From Deltaproteobacteria bacterium (GTDB lineage Bacteria; Desulfobacterota; Desulfarculia; Adiutricales; JAGVGV01): a stretch of 10,787 bases of DNA. A program made the position numbers and the translations under genes. The stretch is taken from positions 1 to 10,787 of the forward strand of contig JADFXS010000054.1 in assembly GCA_015233515.1 (NCBI GenBank), in the 5' to 3' direction. The notes under the pieces were generated by a model, which saw only the letters and a list, made by a program, of their open reading frames with translations, was not told the DNA's origin and did not search any database. Shown here in pieces: positions 1 to 7,171 of this stretch. The first letter of the stretch is position 1; the number at the start of each line of letters is the position of its first letter.

Positions 1-2
1 TC

Positions 3-13
3 CTCGAAATGAC
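3..13. repeat. Left copy of an 11-bp inverted repeat flanking the repeat-protein gene
   Basis: The sequence CTCGAAATGAC here is the exact reverse complement of GTCATTTCGAG at 2394-2404. The two copies lie on either side of the RCC1/InlB gene with their orientation inverted. They could be ends of one mobile unit, or two remnants of a common dispersed intergenic repeat whose ends read 'TCGAAATGAC'. No transposase is present and the outer flank of this copy is cut off by the window edge. Confidence 0.4.
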
Positions 14-186
14 AATGATACTTTAAAACGAAGAAACTTTCGAGAACCACTATAATTTTTACACGCTAACCCCGCGGCAAGCTACGGAAAATGCGCTCGC
101 TTGCATGTTCAGCACGAAAAGGGAAAATCCGATTTTGTTTTAGGTTTCTTGAGGCCCGAGCGGCCGGCTCGATTCAAGGTGGGAGC

Positions 187-2187
187 CTACCATATTGATG
201 ATATGAAACAGCCACCCCAGCCTGAACTCTCTTCTCCGGCGGTATTCGTAATGGGGTTTTGGTCAGATGGAAGCACTATGAACGTGGCGGAAATGGTGTG
301 GCCGGCGGTGACCGAGCTAAACGTATAGCTGCCCACCGCCCCGACTGATACGCCGTCCACTAGGACATCGGCTATGCTGTAACCCATAGCGGGCGTGATG
401 GCGAAAGTCTGATCGCCTCCGTAGTCAACCGTCGCCGATCCGGAAGGGCTGATGGTCCCATGGGCTCCGGCCGAGCCCGTGATGGTATAAGTGTTAATTT
501 TGAACGTGGCGGAAATGGTGTGGCCGGCGGTGACCGAGCTAAACGTATAGCTGCCCACCGCCCCGACTGATACGCCGTCCACTAGGACATCGGCTATGCT
601 GTAACCCGTAGCGGGCGTGATGGCGAAAGTCTGATCGCCTCCGTAGTTAACCGTCGCCGATCCGGAAGGGCTGATGGTCCCATGGGCTCCGGCCGAGGCC
701 GTGATAGTATAAGTGTTAATTTTGAACGTAGCGGAAATAGTGTGGTTGGCGGTGACCGCGTTAAAGGTATAGCTGCCCACCGCCCCGGCTGATGCTCCGT
801 CCACTAGGACATCGGCTATGCTGTACCCTGTAGCGGGCGTGATGGTGTAAGTCAGGCCGCCCCCGTAGTTAACTTTCGCCGATCCGGAAGGGCTGATGGT
901 CCCATGGGTTCCGGACGAGGCCGTGATGGTGTACTGAGGCGTGAACGTGGCGGCAATAGTATGGTTGGCGGTGACCGAACTGAAGGTGTAGCTGGTGACC
1001 ACCGTGATTGATACTCCGTCCACCTTGACATCGGTGATGACGTAACCCGTACTGGGCGTGATGGTGTAAGTCAGATCGGCTCCGGAATCGACCGTCGTCG
1101 TTCCCGCGGGGGAAATGGTTCCGCCGGTTCCGACCGTGGAGGTAACCGAAGCAGTAATGGTAAAGGTTTTAGAGTACAAGGCCAGGCTGTAATGGTAGCC
1201 GGGCGCAATGGCCGTCACCCCGGACAGACCAGCCGGGAGACTGGTTTGGCCGAAATCATTTACTCCCCAAGCAACGACCGTGCCGTTGCTTTTCAGGGCC
1301 AGGCTGTGTGAGTCTCCAGCCGCTATGGCCGTCACCCCGGACAGACCAGCCGGGACACTGGTTTGGCCCGACCCATTAGCTCCCCAAGCGACAACCGTGC
1401 CGTTGCTGGTCAAGGCCAGGCTGTCCTGGTAACCGGCCGCAATGGCCGTCACCCCGGACAGACCAGCCGGGACACTGGTTTGGCCAAAAGCATTTGATCC
1501 CCAAGCAACGACCGTGCCGTCGCTGGTCAGGGCCAGGCTGTGATAACCGCCGGCCGCTATGGCCGTCACTCCGGACAGACCGACCGGGACACTGGTTTGG
1601 CCCGACCCATTAGCTCCCCAAGCGACAACCGTGCCGTTGCTGGTCAAGGCCAGGCTGTCCTGGTAACCGGCCGCAATGGCCGTCACCCCGGACAGACCAG
1701 CCGGGACACTGGTTTGGCCAAAAGCATTTGATCCCCAAGCGACGACCGTGCCGTCGCTTTTCAGGACCAGGCTGTGATAACTGCCGGCCGCTACGGCCGT
1801 CCCCCCGGACAGACCAGCCGGGACACTGATTTGGCCTAAAGAATTATCTCCCCAAGCGACGACTGTGCCGTCGCTTTTCAGGGCCAGGCTGTGTCCGTAA
1901 CCACCCGCAATGGCCGTCACCCCGGACAGACCAGCCGGGACGCTGGTTTGGCCAAAACCATTATTTCCCCATGCGACGACCGTGCCGTCGCTTTTCAGGG
2001 CCAAGCTGTGATAACTTCCGGCCGCTATGGCCGTCACCCCGGTTAGACCAGACGGGACAGTGGTTTGGCCTGAATAATTATATCCCCAACCGACGACCCC
2101 AACCGCGGCTGATGACTGACCAAAACAGATCAAAATAATCAACATCGCAAGGCTGACGGATAAAAACGGCCCGTAAAGACGTCGCAC
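187..2187 (-). CDS. Secreted RCC1-repeat / InlB-type B-repeat protein
   Basis: A 666-residue exported repeat protein. A GTG start at 2187 is preferred because GGAGGT lies 9 nt upstream. The longer reading from a TTG at 2208 would place that ribosome-binding site inside the gene. Residues 1-27 form a signal peptide (RR, then a hydrophobic core, ending SSA). Residues 31-342 hold eight 39-residue RCC1-like units of the pattern VVAWGxNxxGQTSVPAGLSGVTAIAAG...HSLAL, expected to close into a beta-propeller. Residues 343-640 hold four 74-76-residue divergent InlB B-repeats (GTISPSG, GYSIADVLVDG, SYTFxxVTANHTISATF), a family common in surface proteins. The last 26 residues end in GWGGCFISSIW, which recalls the Gly-Cys 'GCFI' tails of deltaproteobacterial surface proteins but stops early. 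There is no LPXTG motif or clear membrane anchor. Function is unknown; a surface adhesion or binding role is inferred only. Several repeats are nearly identical in DNA, suggesting recent duplication or homogenisation. Confidence 0.88.
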   Translation of the reverse strand: MRRLYGPFLSVSLAMLIILICFGQSSAAVGVVGWGYNYSGQTTVPSGLTGVTAIAAGSYHSLALKSDGTVVAWGNNGFGQTSVPAGLSGVTAIAGGYGHSLALKSDGTVVAWGDNSLGQISVPAGLSGGTAVAAGSYHSLVLKSDGTVVAWGSNAFGQTSVPAGLSGVTAIAAGYQDSLALTSNGTVVAWGANGSGQTSVPVGLSGVTAIAAGGYHSLALTSDGTVVAWGSNAFGQTSVPAGLSGVTAIAAGYQDSLALTSNGTVVAWGANGSGQTSVPAGLSGVTAIAAGDSHSLALKSNGTVVAWGVNDFGQTSLPAGLSGVTAIAPGYHYSLALYSKTFTITASVTSTVGTGGTISPAGTTTVDSGADLTYTITPSTGYVITDVKVDGVSITVVTSYTFSSVTANHTIAATFTPQYTITASSGTHGTISPSGSAKVNYGGGLTYTITPATGYSIADVLVDGASAGAVGSYTFNAVTANHTISATFKINTYTITASAGAHGTISPSGSATVNYGGDQTFAITPATGYSIADVLVDGVSVGAVGSYTFSSVTAGHTISATFKINTYTITGSAGAHGTISPSGSATVDYGGDQTFAITPAMGYSIADVLVDGVSVGAVGSYTFSSVTAGHTISATFIVLPSDQNPITNTAGEESSGWGGCFISSIW
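281..724 (-). repeat. Two 222-bp tandem repeats encoding InlB-type units 3 and 4
   Basis: The blocks 281-502 and 503-724 are tandem copies of 222 bp, or 74 codons. By eye they differ at only four positions. A third, more diverged copy follows in the same phase from 725 and a fourth beyond it. The gradient from near-identical at the 3' end of the gene to diverged further in fits stepwise tandem duplication. Confidence 0.9.
1350..1740 (-). repeat. 234-bp duplication within the RCC1 region (157-bp identical core)
   Basis: Positions 1350-1506 and 1584-1740 are identical over 157 bp at an offset of 234 bp, which is two 39-codon RCC1 units. This makes protein units 4-5 and 6-7 near copies, alternating SNAFGQ and ANGSGQ signatures. 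The basic unit of the whole 117-bp array runs from about 1150 to 2090. Confidence 0.92.
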
Positions 2188-2193
2188 GGTTCG

Positions 2194-2223
2194 TTGACCT
2201 CCGGTCAAATTGATGCCTGACCG
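2194..2223 (-). promoter_or_regulatory. Ribosome-binding site with two mutually exclusive hairpins
   Basis: The Shine-Dalgarno GGAGGT (2197-2202) sits 9 nt before the GTG at 2187. In the mRNA, TTGACC-GGA-GGTCAA (2208-2194) is a perfect 6-bp stem with a 3-nt loop that would bury the GGAGGT. The same TGACCG can instead pair with CGGTCA just upstream (2223-2218 with 2207-2202, 10-nt loop), which would leave most of the site open. The pairings share bases and cannot form together. The sequence facts are direct; a regulatory role is inference. Confidence 0.5.
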
Positions 2224-2230
2224 AGTGATA

Positions 2231-2259
2231 TTTATAGTAACCTTGGTAAACTAAATCAG
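2231..2259 (-). promoter_or_regulatory. Candidate sigma-70 promoter for the repeat-protein gene
   Basis: On the minus strand CTGATT (2259-2254, three of six matches to TTGACA) is followed after 17 bp by TATAAA (2236-2231, five of six matches to TATAAT). The -10 box lies 43 bp upstream of the GTG start. A 10-bp palindrome, ATATGCATAT, lies just upstream at 2261-2270. The -35 box is weak, so this is tentative. Confidence 0.3.
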
Positions 2260-2332
2260 TATATGCATATGATCCGGTCGCAAATGCTCTTCAAAAAATC
2301 GCACTTTCCCTTTGCCGAACCAATTTTCAAAA

Positions 2333-2356
2333 GAAACAGCCACTCGGGGCTGTTTC
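2333..2356 (-). terminator. Rho-independent terminator, probably of the histidine kinase transcript
   Basis: A perfect 9-bp stem, GAAACAGCC / GGCTGTTTC, with a 6-nt loop. Read on the minus strand it runs directly into TTTTG, giving a short U-tract. On the plus strand no T-run follows, so the terminator faces minus-strand transcripts. It lies about 260 bp beyond the kinase stop and well ahead of the next gene, so it could insulate the repeat-protein gene from kinase transcription. Confidence 0.6.
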
Positions 2357-2393
2357 CGGTTGCAATAATTTACCTTTCAATGGCGCATAAGGC

Positions 2394-2404
2394 GTCATTT
2401 CGAG
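2394..2404. repeat. Right copy of the 11-bp inverted repeat
   Basis: GTCATTTCGAG is the exact reverse complement of positions 3-13. Together the copies bracket about 2.4 kb holding the complete RCC1/InlB gene, its promoter region and the hairpin at 2333-2356. A target-site duplication cannot be tested because the other outer flank is outside the window. Confidence 0.4.
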
Positions 2405-2615
2405 TATCCAATCCCACGGACCGCAGAGTTGTGACGGCCTGAAATTGTTTTAGTCCTTGTAATAATCGTGGAATATAATTGTCTGATACATTATTGTTTA
2501 TCAAACTGAAAAATCAGTTTCTTGGAAGTGTCCAACCTACTATTTATCTCATAATAATCTAATAGTCAAGCGGGAAAAAATTAACGATTGGATACGCATA
2601 AGCGGACCGCAAAAC

Positions 2616-5486
2616 TTATTCTAAATGCTTTATTTTGCCTGAATCCGCCTGTTCGATGGCGGGGAAGAGAATTTCGAAGGTTGTGCCTAGGCCGAGTTCG
2701 CTATGGCAAGTGATATACCCGCCATGGCCTTTGACGATGCCATATACCGACGCCAGGCTCAACCCGGCCCCTTTGCCGATCCCCTTGGTAGTGAAAAAAG
2801 GATCGAAGATTTTTTCCATCGTCTCCTTGCTCAGGCCGCATCCTGTATCGGAAAAGGTCAACAGGACATAATTTCCGGGGGTTACGCCGGCGTGCTTTCG
2901 GGAGTAGCCCTTGTCCAGGGTGATGTTCTCCGTTTTGATGATGAGTTTTCCACCTTTCGGCATGGCGTCAACGGCGTTGTTTCCCAAATTCAACAGGGCC
3001 TGTTCGATCTGCATGGGGTCGGCCTTCACGGTCCACAAGCGGCGACCCGGAAAAACTTCGATGTCGACGATCTTGGGAATGGCGCCTCTCAATAGATTAC
3101 GGGCATGCAAGACTTCCTGGTTGAGATCGACCTCGAGACGTTCGGCCTCCAGCCCGCGGCTGAAAAAAAGGAGTTGCTTGACGAGGTGAGCCGCCCGTTT
3201 AGCCGCTTTTTCGATAGCCCGCAAATGCGCATATTCCTCATCCGTCTCTGTTTTTCCAAGGAGGATGATGGAGGTGTAGCCCATGATGGTTTGGAGAATA
3301 TTGTTGAATTCATGGGCGATGCCACCCGCCAGTATGCCGACGGATTCCATCTTCTGGGCGTGGATTAATTGGGTTTGAAGCTTTTCCTTTTCTTCTTCCG
3401 CCCGCTTGCGCGCGGTGATGTCGCGCAGAAAAGCGACGAACCTTCCACCTTTCCAGGATCTGTATTGGACGCTGATTTCGACATCTATAATTATTCCGTC
3501 CTTCCGGCGGTGTCGGCTCTCAAAGCGATCCGTCCCAAACGCCCGGATCTTTTGGAAGTGCGCGGCCATATCAGCCGGCGATTCGATGACTTCCAAGTCG
3601 GCCAGGCTTATGGCCAGCAGTTCCTGCTCGCTATATCCGCTCATAAGACAATAAGCTTCGTTGACTTCCATCAAACGACCGATCATGTCTATCATCCAGA
3701 AACCATCCTTGGCAGTGCGGAGAATTGTCCTATGAAGTTCCTCACTCTCCCACAGCGCCTCCTCGGCCCGCTTGCGCGAGGTGATGTCGCGCGAAAGGCC
3801 CATATACCCTATTTTATTACCCAGTTCGTCAAATATCGCCTGGCTGATAAATTCCACCCAAACGAGTGAACCATCTTTATGGTAGTGCTCGATTTCCATG
3901 CGATTGACCAGACGAGTTTGTCCGGCGGCTTCAGCTTCACGCCGACGTTCTTGAGCTTGCCAGACGATTTCCAGCGAAGCGGGCGGTAAGGTTTCGGCAA
4001 AATTTTTGCTAAGGGCTTCTTCCGGCGTATAGCCGAGCAGGTGAATAACGGACGGACTGACGTAAGTTAAACGATAGTCGGTATCCATTGTCCAAATGAC
4101 ATCCCGCATATTTTCAACCAGGAGGCGGTAGCGGGCTTCGCTTTTCCGCAGCGCCTCCTCGGCCAGTTTGTGCGCAGTGATGTCCATCAGGTTGCCTCTG
4201 ACCCGAACCACCTTATCCCCCTCCCAGACAGGCTCCCCCATGGCCCGCACCCAAATTCGCTCACCGCCGGCGCGGATAAAGTCCAACTCCAAATCGTAAG
4301 CCTCGCCCACGGATATGCACCTCTGGAAGGCGCGCTCAATAACTGGAAGACTTTCTGGGGAATAGAAACTCAAATTGCTTCGTAGGTCACTAGGGTCGTA
4401 ATTCGGTTCTACACCGCGGATGCCATAAACCTCCTCGGTCCATTTCATCTGTTGGGTGATCACCTCATACTCCCACCCGCCAATCTTGGCTAGAGCCTGG
4501 GTTTCTTTCAGGATACGGTGCGCCTCGACCAGGGCGTTTTCCGCTTTCTTTCGCTCCGTGATATCCTCGTGGACCGACAACCAGACATTTCCATATTGCT
4601 CGTGATCAAACCAAGTTACGGTGACATGACACCAAAAAATGGTCCCATTTTTTTTGATATTTTTAAACTCCCCGCTCCAATAGCCTTTATCGTTGATGCT
4701 TTCTATAATTTCACGAGTTGTTTCCAGGAAGGGCCTATCTCCCGGGGCATTAAAGATGCTGACGTGTTTTCCCAAAAGTTCCATCGGGCCATATCCAAAT
4801 AATTGTTCAATCCTTCTATTGGTATAAACAATCGTCTCATCGCCGGTTTTGATCAAAGAAATGCCTTCGGAAATATTATTGATGATTTGACTATGAAGAC
4901 GAAGTTCTTCCTCCATCTGCCTTTGGTCGGTTATGTCGCTGATCGCGGCCCGGCATACGGACTCCCCGTTTTCGCTGTCCGGGGCCACGGTTGCTTCCAG
5001 GCGCGCCCAAAAATTGGAGCCATCCCGGCGCAACATCCTCATCTCGCTCACCTGCGGGGCGCCGGTTTCAAAGAGTTGCCGTAGAAGATAGAAATAGACG
5101 TCATGATCTTCAGGGCAGATGAAACGGGTTAACAATTGTTTTCTAAGCGCAGGGCGCACCATACCCAAAAGGTTGGCGCCGGTGAAGTTTGCCTCTATAA
5201 TCAACCCTTTTTCACTGAGGATGAAATAACCTACCGGAGCCAAATCGTTGAGGTCGAAATACTTGACCCGGGCGGCGTTGATTTCCGAGAGCGCCCGTCT
5301 CAATTCCTCGTTCCGCAGCTCCAGCTCGATCTGGTGCACCTGCAGTTCGTGGACCAGTCGACGAGTCTCCTCGACCGACAGGGTCTCCAGGTTACCCGTC
5401 GAAAGGGCGGCTTTTTCCCGGGCAATATTTTCGGCCTGTCGGCGTAGTGCGGCATCTTCGTTGGGAAAGGTCACCTTTTCGGTCAT
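2616..5486 (-). CDS. Cytoplasmic five-PAS sensor histidine kinase
   Basis: A 956-residue two-component sensor kinase. It has no signal peptide or membrane segment, so it should sense a cytoplasmic cue. Residues 1-75 are charged and helical, likely coiled coil ([20 protein letters not shown]). Five PAS domains follow at about 76-187, 197-312, 326-440, 450-573 and 582-693, each closing with a D-I-T linker ([45 protein letters not shown]). The dimerisation helix has phospho-acceptor His725 in [11 protein letters not shown]. The ATP-binding domain has the N-box with Asn837 (NNAVDAM), G1 box DTGCG (880-884), F-box FDPFF and G2 box GKGAGLSLA (904-912), where Ser910 replaces the usual second Gly. 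It ends without a receiver domain and no response regulator is nearby, so it is an orphan kinase. The ligand of each PAS is unknown. ATG start; purine-rich GAGGAG lies 12 nt upstream. Confidence 0.95.
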   Translation of the reverse strand: MTEKVTFPNEDAALRRQAENIAREKAALSTGNLETLSVEETRRLVHELQVHQIELELRNEELRRALSEINAARVKYFDLNDLAPVGYFILSEKGLIIEANFTGANLLGMVRPALRKQLLTRFICPEDHDVYFYLLRQLFETGAPQVSEMRMLRRDGSNFWARLEATVAPDSENGESVCRAAISDITDQRQMEEELRLHSQIINNISEGISLIKTGDETIVYTNRRIEQLFGYGPMELLGKHVSIFNAPGDRPFLETTREIIESINDKGYWSGEFKNIKKNGTIFWCHVTVTWFDHEQYGNVWLSVHEDITERKKAENALVEAHRILKETQALAKIGGWEYEVITQQMKWTEEVYGIRGVEPNYDPSDLRSNLSFYSPESLPVIERAFQRCISVGEAYDLELDFIRAGGERIWVRAMGEPVWEGDKVVRVRGNLMDITAHKLAEEALRKSEARYRLLVENMRDVIWTMDTDYRLTYVSPSVIHLLGYTPEEALSKNFAETLPPASLEIVWQAQERRREAEAAGQTRLVNRMEIEHYHKDGSLVWVEFISQAIFDELGNKIGYMGLSRDITSRKRAEEALWESEELHRTILRTAKDGFWMIDMIGRLMEVNEAYCLMSGYSEQELLAISLADLEVIESPADMAAHFQKIRAFGTDRFESRHRRKDGIIIDVEISVQYRSWKGGRFVAFLRDITARKRAEEEKEKLQTQLIHAQKMESVGILAGGIAHEFNNILQTIMGYTSIILLGKTETDEEYAHLRAIEKAAKRAAHLVKQLLFFSRGLEAERLEVDLNQEVLHARNLLRGAIPKIVDIEVFPGRRLWTVKADPMQIEQALLNLGNNAVDAMPKGGKLIIKTENITLDKGYSRKHAGVTPGNYVLLTFSDTGCGLSKETMEKIFDPFFTTKGIGKGAGLSLASVYGIVKGHGGYITCHSELGLGTTFEILFPAIEQADSGKIKHLE

Positions 5487-5496
5487 TGTTTCTATT

Positions 5497-5513
5497 CTCT
5501 CCTCTCAAAGAGG
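5497..5513 (-). promoter_or_regulatory. Ribosome-binding site of the kinase gene, in a small hairpin
   Basis: The mRNA reads CCTCT-TTG-AGAGG-AGAG before the ATG at 5486. The purine tract that must serve as Shine-Dalgarno (GAGGAG at 5504-5499, or GGAGAG at 5502-5497, 10-12 nt from the ATG) is partly paired in a perfect 5-bp stem with a 3-nt loop (5513-5501). The stem is short and its stability in vivo is uncertain. Confidence 0.45.
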
Positions 5514-5708
5514 CCGTTTATTTTTAAAACTTAAAGGGTTCATAACTTTCCAGGCCATTTTCAAGCGACTAATATCAAGGGAATATGAATGGTATTCTGG
5601 ATAATTCTGTTTCCGACATGGTCATCTTTGCCAGGAGTTAAGACGATTCTGTCCAAACCATCACGGCTAAGCAGGGCCTATCCGCACCATATCAAAAAAG
5701 AATCCGGT

Positions 5709-6800
5709 TCAGAAAATCTGTAGCGCATTTTCATAGGCGATCATCCTGGCGGTTTTCGGAGACAGGCTGCCCAAAGCTTTTCTGAACTGAATTATCTGTT
5801 TCCCATAGACAGCTTCGACTGAACCATGGCGGGCGAACTTGGCGTCCGAGCCAACAAGAAATCTCTCTGGCATTCTTTCGAAAAGCGCGGCCCAATCTTC
5901 ATAGAACTCCCCCTCGGAATTGACAACCGGTTCCAAATTCCGCCAGTTGTCGTGGTTCCGCACCAATTTGATGTTCATGACCACCCGTGGATAACTTTTC
6001 AATATAGCCTCGACATTCCGGGCATTGGTCATGGCCGTATGGGAATAAATCAGTTTCAGATTGGGGCATCTTCTAAAGAACAGTTCGATACCACCGAAAA
6101 CTTCATCTTCATAGCTCGTTCCTTCTCGCGTAATGGGTTCGACATGCAAATCCAACCAGGCGGACCTTTGCCCGATCACATCCAAAATTCGTAAAAACGG
6201 CTCGAAGTTCGGCGGGAAAGATATTACACGCTGGCCGGTAAACTTTTCAAAATGGTGAAAAGCCAATTCCCCCACCCCGGAATATACCCCGCTGTCCAGG
6301 TCGCTATTCAACTTTTTCAAAATGTTCTTAAAAGCAGTCTCGGAATACCCATTTTTATTGGCTTCGTCCAGCCAATGAATAATGTAATTGGCGCCGCAAA
6401 GCAGTTTTATTCTCTTCCGGTCCAGGTTCAGCAGATCAATTTTTTCGTTTTCACCTTGTGCTTTAGCAACCGTACGGCCTTCGTTTGGCATAGGCATGAA
6501 TATGGCCGTTTCCACACCGGCCGCCTTGATTTCGTCCAGCACATTTTCCAGATATTGCTTGGCATAATAACCACTGGCCGGCGGATCCAGATGCACATGG
6601 GCGTCTATGATTGGGCCATCGTACTGACCAAGGAAAGGTCTGGTCGGCCGGTTGGGGTCGGAGATTTGCTTAAAGATCTGAAAAGCCGGGGCAGGTATCT
6701 TCGTGGCATAATCCCCGTTAGGATTGTTCGATGCGTCTTGAGGTCTCATGCAGCCGACCAACATCAGCCCGAAAAAAATGGCCAATATTCGAGTTTTCAT
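5709..6800 (-). CDS. Lipoprotein of the metal-dependent amidohydrolase superfamily
   Basis: A 363-residue exported hydrolase. The start is taken at ATG 6800, with GGGGAAG 7 nt upstream. This gives a clean lipoprotein signal, MKTRILAIFFGLMLVGC, with lipobox LVGC and lipidated Cys17. An upstream ATG at 6836 would only add a 12-residue tail before the signal. The mature part reads as a TIM-barrel amidohydrolase of the Amidohydro_rel type. It has IIDAHVHLD with metal ligands His68 and His70, GVGELAF with Glu178, LDLHVEP with His219, YSHTAM with His254 and LVGSDAKF with Asp319, so the metal-binding set looks complete. Cys17 is followed by Met, not Asp, which by the E. coli sorting rule suggests outer-membrane placement facing the periplasm. 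The substrate cannot be read from sequence. The kinase gene lies 222 bp downstream on the same strand, but no functional link is visible. Confidence 0.85.
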   Translation of the reverse strand: MKTRILAIFFGLMLVGCMRPQDASNNPNGDYATKIPAPAFQIFKQISDPNRPTRPFLGQYDGPIIDAHVHLDPPASGYYAKQYLENVLDEIKAAGVETAIFMPMPNEGRTVAKAQGENEKIDLLNLDRKRIKLLCGANYIIHWLDEANKNGYSETAFKNILKKLNSDLDSGVYSGVGELAFHHFEKFTGQRVISFPPNFEPFLRILDVIGQRSAWLDLHVEPITREGTSYEDEVFGGIELFFRRCPNLKLIYSHTAMTNARNVEAILKSYPRVVMNIKLVRNHDNWRNLEPVVNSEGEFYEDWAALFERMPERFLVGSDAKFARHGSVEAVYGKQIIQFRKALGSLSPKTARMIAYENALQIF

Positions 6801-6802
6801 GA

Positions 6803-6814
6803 GGGATCTTCCCC
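6803..6814 (-). promoter_or_regulatory. Ribosome-binding site deciding the amidohydrolase start
   Basis: GGGGAAG (6814-6808) lies 7 nt upstream of the ATG at 6800 and supports this start over the upstream ATG at 6836. Part of it can pair as GGGA-AGA-TCCC, a 4-bp stem with a 3-nt loop, so this site too is potentially paired, though weakly. Confidence 0.45.
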
Positions 6815-6853
6815 GCAAAAGTATAAATATGTTCAATATAACGTAAGACGACG

Positions 6854-6874
6854 GGGGAGTTGCCTACACTCCCC
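6854..6874. repeat. GC-rich hairpin upstream of the amidohydrolase gene
   Basis: GGGGAGT / ACTCCCC form a perfect 7-bp stem with a 7-nt loop, about 54 bp upstream of the ATG at 6800. No T-run follows on either strand, so it is not a standard terminator. It may be part of the 5' leader of the lipoprotein mRNA or an operator-like dyad. Confidence 0.4.
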
Positions 6875-7076
6875 ACCAGCAGCTCAATGAGACAGCCGAG
6901 TTATCCTTCCGCAAATCGTCTCGTGTCACAGCCCATATCAGTTTCACCCGGTAAAATAAGTTCATCACAAGCGGCGGCCCTTGTCAATTTCCTTATTACA
7001 GCATCGCGGCGGCGGTCATGGCAACACTCATGCCGGCACGTTGGCTGGCACAACGAAGCATGAAAACACCAGCAGT

Positions 7077-7148
7077 GTCACCTCGGACTTGATCCTGGGT
7101 CCGGTATGTAATTCAATTAATTTGGATTCCAGCCTCCGCCGGAATGAC
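7077..7148. repeat. Degenerate GTCA...TGAC dispersed repeat
   Basis: The block starts GTCACCTCGGACTTGATCC and ends GGATTCCAGCCTCCGCCGGAATGAC-like, so its ends, GTCA and TGAC, are complementary. The inner sequences resemble the widespread bacterial intergenic repeats of the type 'GGATTCCxGCxxxCGCxGGAATGAC' and 'CCGGACTTGATCC'. This is recognition from general knowledge, not a search. It looks like a diverged, non-coding miniature element. Confidence 0.45.
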
Positions 7149-7171
7149 CTTCGCTCAGTAGGCTCGTGACA

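Larger units (their letters stand above)
2209..2615. other. Intergenic region between kinase and repeat-protein genes
   Basis: This gap holds no credible gene. From the repeat-protein side it contains the candidate promoter, the palindrome at 2261-2270, a terminator-like hairpin at 2333-2356, the right copy of the 11-bp inverted repeat at 2394-2404, and a small AT-rich hairpin (AAACTGA, 4-nt loop, TCAGTTT) at 2503-2520. The part next to the kinase stop codon (2521-2615) shows nothing I can identify. Confidence 0.6.

Noticed and set aside
101..328. Plus-strand open frame of 75 codons over the 3' end of the repeat-protein gene
   Set aside because: It overlaps the minus-strand repeat gene antisense, its sequence simply mirrors the repeats, and it has no family-like motif.
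1150..2090. Regularly spaced repeats resembling a CRISPR or satellite array
   Set aside because: The 117-bp period is in frame and translates to RCC1-type units; no unique spacers separate short identical repeats.
2188..2208. TTG at 2208 as the start of the repeat-protein gene
   Set aside because: The strong GGAGGT lies inside this extension and is ideally spaced for the GTG at 2187, which also gives a normal signal peptide.
2616..2700. C-terminal receiver (hybrid kinase) domain on the sensor kinase
   Set aside because: The protein ends about 16 residues after the ATP-binding domain; there is no room for a receiver and no frame continues it.
3369..3869. Plus-strand open frame of 166 codons inside the kinase gene
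   Set aside because: It is antisense to the PAS4/PAS5 and linker coding region and shows no family features.
6801..6836. ATG at 6836 as the start of the amidohydrolase
   Set aside because: It would place 12 extra residues before a well-formed lipoprotein signal; the ATG at 6800 has its own Shine-Dalgarno.
6252..6890. Plus-strand open frame of 212 codons over the amidohydrolase gene
   Set aside because: It is antisense to the amidohydrolase with its lipobox and metal motifs, and its own translation shows no recognisable motif.
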